A stretch of DNA of 64,000 nucleotides from Atriophallophorus winterbourni (lineage: Eukaryota > Platyhelminthes > Trematoda > Plagiorchiida > Microphallidae), in NCBI GenBank assembly GCA_013407085.1, contig JACCGJ010000655.1, forward strand, positions 1 to 64,000, written 5' to 3'. Each line of letters opens with the position of its first letter. Position 1 is the stretch's first letter. Shown here in pieces: positions 10,254 to 22,000 of this stretch. Both the position numbers and the translations under genes were made by a program. A model generated the notes under the pieces. That model worked only from the letters and a program-made list of their open reading frames with translations. It made no database searches and was not told the origin of the DNA.

Positions 10254-11845
10254 GTTCATTAACAATGTAGATCACCTGATCAGCATTCGAATCTGAGTAA
10301 TTTGGTTGCAATGAGCCGTTTACAAGATAGTTCCATAGAGCAAAAGTAAGTCTGATATATATTACATCCAAGCATTTTGTTAGAACCTTATGAGGATCAT
10401 GAGTCAAAGGTGCATCTGAGAAGTGCTAATAACAGGAAGATTAATTTATATCAACAATTCGTGTTCTTTCCTTCGAAATCTAAACAATAAGAACAAACAT
10501 TGAGTTGAAATTAAACACATGATTTTAATATAGGCATTGACTGAAACGAAAAAATGAAGATAAAGGGGCGTTTAAGTACATACTACAGTGGACCCTTGGA
10601 TGTTTTTAACAGAGAATATTCCATCTAACGAGCAAAGCGTACCTATAACATCAGTTCGTGTCCAGATTGGCTAAGTATCGGCACCATGGCACCCAATGTA
10701 TCTTTTGCTTTTTGTCCGTTTACACCACAGAACATCTAAGCTTGTCGGCGGTATCCGCAATCCGTCATACATTGAGCGAATTCGAAGCAAGACGCATAGG
10801 ATAAATTGAGGCAAACCTAACCCTATAAAACAAATACCTAACATTATTTTCCTCCTTCTGAGTATACTGTTTCAACGTCAAACCTCAACCAATCCACGAG
10901 ATCTTTATTATAAGCTGAGTATTTCACATTCCAGGCAGAACTGCTGCAGTTGCTTCTTTCAAAGCGCGTATTCGCTTTTCGGCATTCGTCATAGTGGATG
11001 CTGCGAACTCAAGAAGTTTAGCAATAGTTAAATTCATCCATGATGCATGTATGCAAAATTTCCAGCAATTTCCAATGAAGCTTCTTTCTTTCTTTTGTTT
11101 GTTCTCATCTTCACGTTTCCCGTAGCACTGTAGCACTTTCAGAACACTTTAGACATAATCACTGCGAATAATCGGCTTCTATAACCTTGATCAGCTTGCT
11201 ATGTCTGCCATCATGGAAATGCCATCTTTGAATTTGAGATCCAATATGTATTCCGTATCTGTGGGCGCTGCTATCAGCCAATGTTCACAAAGAGGCGGAA
11301 TGAATAAATTAAAGTTTGCTATTCTTTGCATGGAGAACAATGGTGCGTTTCACGTCCATCGGTATAGAGGTGCTGCACTTAAAATAAGCGCGTATCGGAT
11401 ATCGATCGCAGTAGTTTGAACTCAAGTACAATGACCTATCACGCCAAAATTGAAATGTTTCGCGGAAAAGAGGGATCTTGCTTTACTCAGGACAAATACA
11501 AGGTAGGAATCGGAATTATTTGATGATTCATTTAAATTTAAATTTATATTTTCTAAAGAAATTCCTAGTTGCTATCCCAACCTGAGTGAAATTTCAACAC
11601 ATACATTTACAATTAGCTTTTAAAAATTTCTTCGATATCCCTTGCACAGTACAAGTTTGTTACACGAGAAACCAGCCCAGTAATAAGAAAACCTACTTAC
11701 TACTGATCAGTGTAATTCGAACGGCGGCAGTGAAAATCTCGGGTATTCGTTCATTAACATTCCAGTAACACATACTGACTTAAGCACAATTCTGTCTGGA
11801 ATACACAGTAAATTTCAATAAAAATTTGCTTAACCGCGAGTCACT
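10254..11845. other. Unannotated spacer
   Basis: AT-rich DNA with only short open frames on both strands; none carries a recognisable domain. No element ends or tandem repeats noted. Confidence 0.5.
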
Positions 11846-11848
11846 GTG

Positions 11849-12275
11849 ATTCTGTGTTTGAACATCGTGGTTCGTTGTACGAACCCTATGCAACCGTGGC
11901 ATTCAAGTATAATCTTGTTTACCGTTTATCCACTGTTTTAAGACTCACTGAACCTAATCTTATTGTCTCCACCTGATGACGGCAAACAGCCAGAAGCCGG
12001 TCGTGGTGTGTAAGTGTGGGCGATGTAAGCAACACATTACTTTGGCCATCCATCAGCGCCTCGAGCACTTGACCAGGAATCAACATGTGATTCTGTGTTT
12101 GAACATCGTGGTTCGATGTCCGAACCCTATGCAACGGTGACATCCACTGTTTCAAGACTCACTGAACCTAATCTTACTGTCTCCACCTGATGACGGCAAA
12201 CAGCCAGAAACCGGTAGTGGAGTGTAATTTTGGGGGATGTGAGCAACACATCACTTTAACAAACAAGTACATTTT
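11849..12275 (-). repeat. 243-bp repeat family, about 1.7 tandem units
   Basis: Two successive blocks each begin GTGATTCTGTGTTTGAACAT (about 11849 and 12090), run through ACGAACCCTATGCAAC, then GACTCACTGAACCTAATCTT and a CCACCTGATGACGGCAAACA segment. This is the reverse complement of the unit at 8523-8765, with about 10 percent divergence between the two by eye. Partial copies are at 13,158-13,230, 24,385-24,510 and 34,090-34,160. Confidence 0.85.
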
Positions 12276-12568
12276 GCAACTACGAAAATTAAGTTGTGAC
12301 CATTAGTTTATGGAATCAGCCGAATTCTTGTCATCATTGTGCATGCAGTATCCATCTCTAATTCATATTTCCTTTTGGCTTTTCAATCGGTGATCTCGAA
12401 AACATTAATCACAAGAAAAAAAACTCACATTTGCGTTTCTTCATTTTGCAAACGGTTTGCCTTCGAAAAATCCATATTTGCATACAGTTCCATCACACAC
12501 ACACACATCCACGACAGGTTTCGTTATGTTTACACGCATCAGATAAGCAACCTAGGATCAGTATCAGC

Positions 12569-13157
12569 ATGCCTTGAAACAGGCTGGCTTGCCGAAATAC
12601 CTCCACGTGGTGCCAGCTGGGTGGGCTCGGTTCTCCGATCTCAGCGAAAGGTTCGGCGGTGGTGTCTGAGGGTGTGGTGGGTTTGCGCCTGGCAAGCGTT
12701 CTCCCTATAAAAAGCCACAAAAATCCAATGATGACATCACGACGCGGCGGATGTGACTCGCCGCTCCAAAAGTCACTGCCCCTTGTCCTATCCAAGGACA
12801 TTGTATGGTGCACAGGCAAAACTGAAGTCACCAACCTATCAACGGGGTTATCGGGATCCGAACTGGAAATTCCCAGAAAAGGGCGTATGAACCGCTTCGT
12901 CGGTCACCGGCCACCGATAGGTGCGAACCTCTCTCGCTCCACTGCCTTGTGGGTAAAGGCTCGGGGTGGGACCCCCTAAACGAAATCTCCCCTACTTCGG
13001 TGTAGGCAACCGGGTAGTATCATGCCTACGTTCAACGATGCCGATAACAACGCTTTGTACCCCCCTTCTCGCTTTGTACATCTCATTGTTTATGTTGAAC
13101 GGCACTATATCTGTATCAGATTGTTCACATATAATAATATAATATGCCTTGAAACAG
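12569..13157 (+). mobile_element. SINE-like GC-rich retroposon with 14-bp target duplication
   Basis: A 561-bp block (12583-13143), clearly richer in G+C than its surroundings, is bounded by the exact direct repeat ATGCCTTGAAACAG at 12569-12582 and 13144-13157. The right junction follows an AT-rich tail (ATATAATAATATAAT), as in RTE-mobilised elements. The right-hand duplication continues into the 243-bp repeat (CTTGAAACAGTGG...), which was evidently the target. No convincing Pol III A/B boxes and no conserved protein were found; it may be an RTE-derived non-autonomous retroposon or a truncated unknown LINE. Confidence 0.7.
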
Positions 13158-13159
13158 TG

Positions 13160-14745
13160 GGGGAATGGAAAACAAAGTTTGAGCTTGTAAGCCACTGTTG
13201 GATAAGACTAGCACGAGCAAATTGTTCAATTACAATTGCACAAACAGTTGTAGGTGTTCGCCTTGCTGGCTTTGATTTTCCAGGATGGTTCATCATCAAG
13301 TTAGATGATATAAACTTCTTCCCAAGTTACTTGCGAGTGTGATTCGTGGGTTTTTAAACGTCATTAGTTTGTCCATGGATTGTGTATGTGTTGTTTTTCG
13401 TCATTATCCATCGTTATCGATTTCTTATTGGTGCATACGTGGCACCCAATTGAAGGTGTTGATTGATCAATGACCCTGTTGAGTGCCGCGCCTTAAGGAA
13501 TTTTCGTACGCGTCGATAGCGATGCGGTTAGACCCAAGCGTTTTACCAAACATCCGCATTCACATGCATTTCCATCGCGCGCACAAATATCTACCGGTTT
13601 TTTGCAGTTTTGTGCGTGTCTAGCTGTATGCCAATGACTAGTTCAGTAATCATTTGGCTTGCAATTTAAATATACATTTTGTGAAAGCACTAATTCACTG
13701 CTGCACTTCGGTTCTAAATATTCAAACCATATTCCTGATGTCATATCAACCGGCAATTAGCTGAAACGTATAAATCATTGAAATTCCATTAACATATCTC
13801 CAATTTGGGCAGTTAATTTTCATATCGTAGGTACATATCTCCTATTCATTTTTTCGTATATCAGTAGTGGTGATATTTCAGAGAGAGAGAGAAATAGGCT
13901 TCCAGTTTACACCATACAAATTGATCCAGGTCAATGTCTACGTTTCCCGTATCAAACGCACCATTGTGCAGAGCCCTGAAACCGTTGTCACATTTAAATG
14001 CGTCTAAGCCTGAACAGCTTTAAAATGGATAGCACTTTTTGAAAGCTCGTTCGTTGCAGCTTTTCAGTTTAGCTTTATCCTTCTGGTTGTAGTATTTGTG
14101 GAAAAGTTCAATTTTACAAGGTTCGTTCATACTCCATGGTCGTTTAGGCTCGTTACATTTTTGCCATATGAGGTGCCATATAAGGTGCTTTCTAAATTTT
14201 CGAACTATCAGCAAAATTCGACAATATTTTTAATAATGTTTAGCAGGTTCCCAGTTAAGGTCAGAATACTATACTTTCGGAAATCCACTAAGGATAAATA
14301 CCTCTTTAACATCTTTAGGCGAAATTTCAGAGAATACATGAAAATATGAGCGGCAATTTTAAGGCAGTTTAAAAAGTCAATCGTGTCCGTAAATACAACG
14401 AAGCCTTTGATTGGCCAAGCAGATGTTGTGCTAGTGTAACGGGTGGGGTAGAGAGCGAGACCGGAAGTGATTGCGTCAGGTCATTTCAGGTCAACAAGTC
14501 GCAGCGGGCGAACATCTGGCCAATTGTCCCATTTCCGTTTCATCAATCCACCATTAACAACGTTACCCCTAACTTGCGCGCACGAACATTGTCTCGCTTC
14601 GTCCCTGAGGTTAACTGGTCCAACGCTAGTCGCGTTTACCCACGAATCCCACAACGCAAGAGAAAGCCGATTGGTCAAACAAGTTTATAATGCACAAGAC
14701 AAATAACTAAACACACGCCTATCGTATATAGGTAAATCAAACAAC
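13160..14745. other. Spacer with a partial 243-bp repeat
   Basis: The first ~75 bp continue the 243-bp repeat family. The remainder has a short (GA)n run near 13,880 and small open frames with no recognised motif. Nothing else supported. Confidence 0.5.
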
Positions 14746-14754
14746 CACAGCGCT

Positions 14755-15065
14755 GATGCCGAAACATGTCTATCCCGGTTGTCACTTCGATCTGATTTGT
14801 CAATCGACCAGCAAGCACTCACCACGCAGGACTTGTTTGACCGACATTGACAAATTGCATATCTTTCGATTACGTTGTCCATTCCGAAGACAGTGTCGCT
14901 CGAACCGTTCTAATGCAATCATTCCGAAACCCGAAATATTGTGAGTTTGCAATTGTCGTCGTCTAACTATTCGGCGCTTCATGCTCTTGTGTTGTGCCTG
15001 AAGGAGTAGTTATGTATATCATTCGAAAGCACTTGATTAGCATTCATGGTTAATGCACTTCACAT
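14755..15065 (+). repeat. About 330-bp dispersed repeat, copy 1
   Basis: Shares with the blocks at 15.2 and 18.2 kb an ordered series of words: a TGTCAC..CGATCTGA start, a CTTGTTTGACC..TTGACAA-like centre, a TAATGCAAT..TTCCG..ACCCG segment, then CGCTTCATGCTC..GTGTTGTGCC and TTATGTATATCAT. Divergent (roughly 65-70 percent by eye) and non-coding. Confidence 0.6.
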
Positions 15066-15204
15066 TATCGTAAATGGTTTTGGTGTCGGATGCTCGAGTC
15101 AGGATAAATCGCATTCCGAGTTTTAATGACTATTTCTTTATCAAAGCCTTCGAGTGCTCTCGATCAATCATTAAACGCGTCACCGCAATATGATTAGCGC
15201 TCAC

Positions 15205-15560
15205 TTGAAAATCTTGTGATCATTACACTGTCCTTGTCGTGTCTGAACCGTTAATCCAATTGTATCTGATTTGCCAATGCTTTTCGTGCCAACCGGTCTT
15301 CTTAAAGCCCTCGCAAAACTGAGATCGTTTGATCGACCTTGACGAATGATCCAATAGCGGCTGACGTTCCGAAAGATATTTTCGCTCTCATGCAATCCTT
15401 CCGCAACCCGAATGTTCAAAGGTTTGCTATTGCTATCGTCGGTAGTTCTGGTGCTTCTTGCTCGTGTGTTGTGCCAAATGGTAATGTTATGTATATCATC
15501 AGAAGATTGAGATTAGTGATCATAGCTAATGGACTTCAATCATTCGTAATGTGCCTACGT
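15205..15560 (+). repeat. About 330-bp dispersed repeat, copy 2
   Basis: Same word order as copy 1, including TCATGCAATCCTTCCGCAAC, GCTTCTTGCTCGTGTGTTGT and GTTATGTATATCAT, about 455 bp downstream. The region between holds no recognised feature. Confidence 0.6.
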
Positions 15561-16189
15561 TTCCTCTAACTGCAATTTTACGTAGCTGAACACCAGTTTA
15601 TTACTGAAAGATTACTGAATAGTGTGTCCCACGCCTAAGAGCATCTACATAAAATTGTGTCGACTCGCTAACACCGAGTCGCGTACACTCGAAATGCCAC
15701 ATGCTCTGCTCAAGTTCTGGCAAATATCGAATCGGGTTTTGGTCCTCAGGAAATGCCTGTCGTCAAAACTTGTTGTACTTGAACCACCCGATTTTTAAAC
15801 ACTCATTAGAAGCATTCTTTTTGAGTGACCTAGAGATAGCACCGGGTAAATGATACTCATCACACTGCTTCCAATTTGAACATTTTACCTGTACCTATAT
15901 TTTTCACAATTTGTTTCAATAACAATAATTAAGCGATTGCACAGCGAAAACAATTGTGTTTTTCAAACAGAAGATCTATGTTCAACTTTCATCGCGTTTT
16001 CACATATTTGGAAAACATTATTTTTTCATCGACCAAATTACCGTCTCGTCTGAAGAGAGATGCTTGTTCTTGTGTAGAATTTGCGATAAGTCTGACGATT
16101 TATGTAGCCATCTTCAGCGATCTAGTATCCAATTGACATAACTTAGCAGGCAGCAACTTATCAGGTATCTAGGACTTGCCATTTCTGTT
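15561..16189. other. Unannotated spacer
   Basis: No open frame with a recognisable domain; no repeat shared with the rest of the window was noticed. Confidence 0.5.
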
Positions 16190-17770
16190 ATATCAACCTT
16201 GACTTATCATCTTAGTTACATACTTCCGCCTTTGGTCCCGTCTGGGTCATAGACCGCCAACCAGCTCTCTCCTGGCATCACGATTCTTGACTAGTCTCTC
16301 CACCTGTCCCCAAGTCTTGCCCACAGGCTTGACGTCTGCATCATGGTTCCATCGCCAGGTATTTATAGGCCATTATCTTTTCCTCTTCCCTTGGCGGTTC
16401 CAGATGCGAGATTGTCTGATGATGCTTGATGCAGGTTTGAGAAGGGTGTGGCCAATCCATCGTCGGCGTCTCTGAAGGATGTTCTTGTCAACAGTCCGCT
16501 GCTTCGTTCGTTGCCACAATTCTTCATTGCTGATCTTGTCTGACCAGCGGATCGTTAGGATCTTCCTGAGGCAAATGTTGATGAAGACCTAGATTTTGTT
16601 CATGACGATGACTGTGGTTCTTCATGACTCATCTCCGTAGAGTAGTATTAGCCTTACTAATTTGCTGAAGAGCCTGATCTTGATAATAATGCTGATCTCG
16701 CTGGATCCTCAGATGTCCTGCAGCTGATGGAATGCTGCTCATGCTTTACCGATGCGGCTTCTGGCGTCTGCATCTGTTCCTCCAAGTTTATCCAGAATGC
16801 TATCGAGATATGTGAAAATGTCCACCGCTTTAAGCGCATTGCCTTGGACTGTGATGGGTGTCGTGTTAGATGCGTTGGTCATTGAATACTTTGCTCTTCC
16901 CTCTGTTAATGTTGAGACCTAGTCTGGCTGAGTTAACCGCAACGACGCTTGTTTTTTCTTGCATCTGTCCATGGCAAGCATGAACAGGAACGGGGAGAGT
17001 AAGCAGTCTTGCCTTACTCCTGTTCTCTCTTTGAAAGTGTCAGTGAGTTGTCTGCCATGCACTGTTCTGCAGGTCATCCTTTCATATGACTTCCTGATGA
17101 TGTTGGTGAACTTTTCGGGTTATCCATAATGTCTCAGTAGTCTCTAGAGGGTCAGTCACTCGATGCACTCAAACGCCTTATAATCGATGAAGTTGACATA
17201 GAAAGAATTCCATTCCAGGGATTGCTCTAGAATGGTACGCTGGGTTGCGGTCTGGTCCGTGCTTGATCTCTCCTCTCGGAATCTGGCTTGTTGGTCAAGA
17301 AGAAATGGGTCAACCGTGTCTTTCATTCTGTTCTACAAGATGCTTTTAAAACCTTTCTTGGGATGGACAGCAGCGTTATCCCTAAGTAATTGTAGCAAAG
17401 ACCGCCTTTCTTGGAGAGTTTGATGAGGTATCCTTCTTTTCACTGGTACTGCTTTTTGTTCCCAGTTCTTACAGAATAGTGGGTGGAGGAGCTCCACACT
17501 GGTCTCGACGTCCGCCTTTAGCGCTTCTGCCGGGATGCTGTCAGATCCTGTAGACTTGCCGTTCTTTAATTGCTTAATAACCTTTTCGGATCTCTTTCTT
17601 CGTGGGTGTACAGCACCTGATTGTCAGATTGCTTTCAGTTAACAATATCTCTGGCGGGTTTGAAACAGGTGGTCTGTTGAGCTACTCTTGAAGGTGCACG
17701 ATACACCTCTTTTGTTGTTCTTCTTCGTCTGTTATCGCTTCCCCATCTCTGTTCCTCACTGGCATTTCTG
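16190..17770 (-). mobile_element. RTE-type LINE, 5'-truncated and decayed
   Basis: The minus strand, with several frameshifts and stops, reads MPVRNRDGEAITDEEEQQKR (about 17.75 kb), ILEQSLEWNSFYVNFIDYKA, LLRHYG-PEKFTNIIRKSYE (about 17.1 kb) and CLLSPFLFMLAMD. Near 16.4 kb it reads WIGHTLLKPASSIIRQ and WNRQGKRKR, followed by the C terminus around 16.23 kb. These are RT motifs and the C-terminal signature of RTE-clade elements. The 3' UTR is short. The endonuclease domain is missing. No open frame longer than ~60 codons remains, so it is an old copy. Confidence 0.85.
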
Positions 17771-18164
17771 GATAAAATCATGATATATGGGAGACGATAG
17801 CGTCAGGTCATAAAACTAAGATTAAACGGACATTCATCATCCTCATTTACAACTTGAAAATTAGCTTCATGTTTAGTCTTGTATTTACTTATTATGTCAA
17901 GCTAATCGAGGGCAAATATATTTTTCGGCCCAAAGTCGATTGAGCTGTTGACTCGTTGATCTAGGACTTTTGATTCAACGAGTATCACGTCATCTCATTT
18001 CGACTCAGCTATTCTATGCGTTACGGATTACCCCAAGGACAATTCATCAACTTTTAAATACCCCCCAATTCTTATGAGACAATAGAACCCCAATTATTCA
18101 AGCGTTTAGTATGCACACATCGAAAATAAGTCAAACGTTTATCTCATAGACGAATCTTGCAATT

Positions 18165-18480
18165 ATAAACTGTATGTTTCCCCGCTTGTCACAATGATCT
18201 GAGATGTCCGGCGATTTCGTGCCAACCAGTTCCACTCCAAGCCTTGTACGTTGGGCTCGTTTGACCAAACTTGATTAATTGCATATCATGCAATAGGTGT
18301 CGATCTTATTCAGACAGGTTACCACTCGAATGTGAGAATGTAATTCTTACAAAATCCTTTTTTTCGGGTTGTGATTGTTTTGTTCGGTTATTTTGGCGCT
18401 TCCCGCACTGGTGGGAAATATTCTGCATATAACTTAGAACTATGCATTACCTCTCCTCGGTAGTGCATTCCACTTTTTCC
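18165..18480 (+). repeat. About 330-bp dispersed repeat, copy 3
   Basis: Matches copies 1 and 2 in order: CCCGCTTGTCACAATGATCT, TTTCGTGCCAACCAG, CTCGTTTGACCAAACTTGA, TTATTTTGGCGCTTCCCGCA. More diverged at the 3' end. Lies 600 bp upstream of the first giant exon. Confidence 0.55.
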
Positions 18481-19070
18481 AGCGTTTATTTCTCAAATTG
18501 AGCGAAGCATCTTTGCAAACTAACAAGGCGCTACGTGTTCTCAGTAATAAATAAATTTCGTCGTACATTCAACAAAAATGTTTTTTTCTTAACCAAAATT
18601 TTTGCAAGTGTTATCACCACCAGTTACTCAGCTACTTCTTAACCATTTGTCTACTGACAGTAACTCTAGTTACCACTTCAAACAAGCAGTCGATTGCTCA
18701 GTAGCTCCCGTCAGTACCTTCAGTCACTATTGGAGTGCACTTGTCAGGCGGCGTCTGGCATCTGATCCATAAGAATTAATCATGAGTTTTATTTATGCCA
18801 TAATTAAGCAGAATAACACAACAGATTGAAAATTAAAAAAACATATCGAGTTACTTAAATTCCTTCGATCTCCATTCTTTTCTGTCACCTATATGCAACG
18901 AATTAGCATTAGTTAGATCAAGTTGCATAACAGCGAACACGTGGAGGCTAGACAAATTAATTTTACAAGGCTTAGATGGTCAAATTGGTTGATAATGTTT
19001 GAAACTCATCACATTTTGTATGATATATTTTCATAAGAAACATGCGATATACCACCAACTATTATTTTTT

Positions 19071-19087
19071 GTTTCATCGTTTTTCAG
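19071..19087 (+). other. Splice-acceptor-like site for the first giant exon
   Basis: A T-rich tract ending TTTTTCAG precedes TACTTCAATTTGG. The downstream frame is open from 19037, so the exact exon edge is inferred. It could be a cis acceptor or, in flatworms, a spliced-leader trans acceptor. Confidence 0.6.
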
Positions 19088-22000
19088 TACTTCAATTTGG
19101 TACCAAATACTTCGACCAACAATCATCCCAAAATTGTCCCAGAATTTGTCATGAAAAAGTATCCCTCTCAAGCGAAAGTTGAAACTGAATTCTCAATGCC
19201 ACTCAACAAACTACTTCATATTCAAAGAAATACAAACAACTATAATGAATCCAAAGCAAAAACGTTGAAAACAATTGACAATAATCTAGTACCGTTCATT
19301 TATTCAGCAGGACGTCGACACAGAAATTGGCTTCAAAAATTGCTGCCTTTGGGTGGCTGTTATTTAAGAAACAAAGAAGAAGAAGAAGCCATTCATGTGA
19401 CCAACAAAATTAACTCTGGAGATTCGGCAGCAGGTGTAGTGCAGAAATATGCGACATATTTTGAGCAGCCAATTGGTGAAAATTCATTTTCAATCAAGGA
19501 TAGTTGCACTAGCGTTGATCAATCGATTCCAAAAGGCATTATAAAGTGGATTAAAAGTAGTACGGCGAGAGTGCGAAGTTTGTCTCGTTCACGCCATCAA
19601 TCGAGCGCTAAAGCGAATAATATATTCAACGGATCAGAAACACATAATCCCGTAAATCAAACTCTTCCTTCTAATTGTGGTGAAGACTTAGTAATGCCGG
19701 TGGTCATCGTTGATAAACCCGCCGACATTAGCGTGGATGCAAACAAGACTGAGCCTGAACTGAGAAGCATTTCAAGCACACATGAGGGCATTCCCGATTG
19801 TTTTCACAAGGCTTCATTGGCCGATAACCAGTTTCCATGCAGCCAGCCTTCAAGCATATCAGTAAACACAAATCAACAAGTGCTTTCAAAGATAACCGAA
19901 TTCGATCATTTGAACCCATATGGGTATTCCCAATCGGCGATTGAAGCAAATGTAAACGAAAAAGAAAGGAAAAAAATACTTCCTAAAAAACGAACTTGTG
20001 CCACACACAAAAGAACGACTATGCAAAGTGTTTCGAGTTCAACATTAGGGGCCGATTCTTCTTCGGATTTCCCACGAATACCTGCGGATAATGTGAAAAG
20101 GGAATCTGCGTTCCAACTTGGTCGAGGTAGATGCGCGGACAAATATAATCTATATTACAACCCTAAAGCAGGAGCCGCAAACGATAAAAGAAGATTAGCT
20201 GGTGATAAACTCAAAGTCATTAATTCCCATAGAACAACTGCTGCATCAGGTCCAAACAAAATAAGCAGTTATGAGTTCTTGCAAACCAGTGGTAGGAAGA
20301 AACACAAGGAATTGTTGTCTTGCGTTCCGAAAGACAGGTGCGTTGATTTCAAAGGAAAGGTTTCGTCATCTTCACGACTTATTAATTCGAGTGTCAGTGA
20401 CAACGAGGAAGACAAACAAGAATTGAGATTTGTTGGTGGAGTCTTGGCCAACAAAGTAAGTGGTGCTGAATTTAGGCAGCAGACAGATCAAAATCTTCAA
20501 TCGAAGCAGACCGATGATGAAAATGAACGAAGCATATTAGAAAAACAGCAAACTGAGCAAGATAACATGCCCAGGCAAAAGTTCCTGAATGAAAACATTG
20601 AACAAGATGAGACCAAATATTTAATGACTGAGAATATGGAAAACGCAGAGAGAAAAGCCGAAATCGGACAACTCACAGATTCCACATATTACACCGAAAA
20701 TGTTAAGCAGACAATTGGTACACAAAATGACAACGATGCACGCAAAACGGTCCTTCAAGGCACGATTAGATTAACAGACAATGGTGGCAAAGATGAAGAA
20801 AATCCTGATATACAACAAACACAACTAAATCAACAAACGTCAATAACCACACAAAATGAATTGGAACAACCGGAAGATCTTACAATGGAATCACAATTAG
20901 CTAATAGTAAGAATGGGATTGAGCAAAACGATTTAAATGAGGAATTGTCCCGAAAAAGAACAGAAACCGATCAACAAAATCGCATAGCTGGAGTCAATGA
21001 ACCACATTCCGAAATGGAGAACACCGATGGCAGCATTAAAAATGAAGACGTTTTATTAAACACGTCATTAGTATCCGAATTAAAAGATATGCAGAAAAGT
21101 ATGGAAGTTAAATCTGATGGATCGGAGTTAATGAAAGATAATTCAAAAGATCACAAGCAGACAGATGGAGCTCCTCAGCTAGAACAGAGTGGTCAGAAAG
21201 AAGATGGGACTGACATGTTAAAAGGACCAGAGCACTCTTCAATAAAGATGACTAATCCAATAGACAATCAGTTGAGTAAGCAAACAGAAGATTCAAATCT
21301 GATTGAACTTCAAGACCAGAATGTATTAGGACATACCGAAGATCCGGCAGAACAACAGAATGGGCTGCAACGTCGATCACCAACCAGCGAAATAAGAGAT
21401 GGAGCGGATTATGTAAAGGATGAACTCGGTGGGTTGCAAGATAAAATGATGTTGTCGAGCGAAAATAAAGAGGAAACGAAAGGAAACTTTGATTACCATA
21501 GGGATGCAGCAACCAATGAAGAAACAAAAGGAAACGTAGAGTTAAAACACGACACAGAAGGCGAAATGTCAACAAACCATGAATCTACGAACATCCAGGC
21601 GGGAGAAAAGTTCACGGGCTATGTTGCACCGGCAGAAACGATCAAGATGTCTACAGATCTTCATTTAACTGCCAACAGTGAAATTGAAAATACCGTGCTT
21701 GGTGATATGTCAAGTGTAGACGCAATTGATGCAAAAGCTGCCGCTGGTATCCAGGAAACTTTTGGACAAGACATTACTAGTTCGCAGGATACTAATATAA
21801 AACAAGCACATTCGTCTCTCGGTTTGACAGAACGAAAGACTAGCGCTGGCGCAGATCAGTTCGGATTAGACTCACCTATTTCAGACAAAAAAGTCACAAA
21901 TAATGAATATGATAATTTATTAACATTGAACGACAGAACAGCTATGGAACATTCGAAAGAAACTGAACGTCATATGATGGTTACAGGCCACCAAGTAGCC

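Noticed and set aside
12339..12979. Frames of ~105-125 codons in the GC-rich block
   Set aside because: GC-rich DNA lengthens random frames; overlapping frames on both strands and no protein motif. Explained better as a non-coding retroposon.
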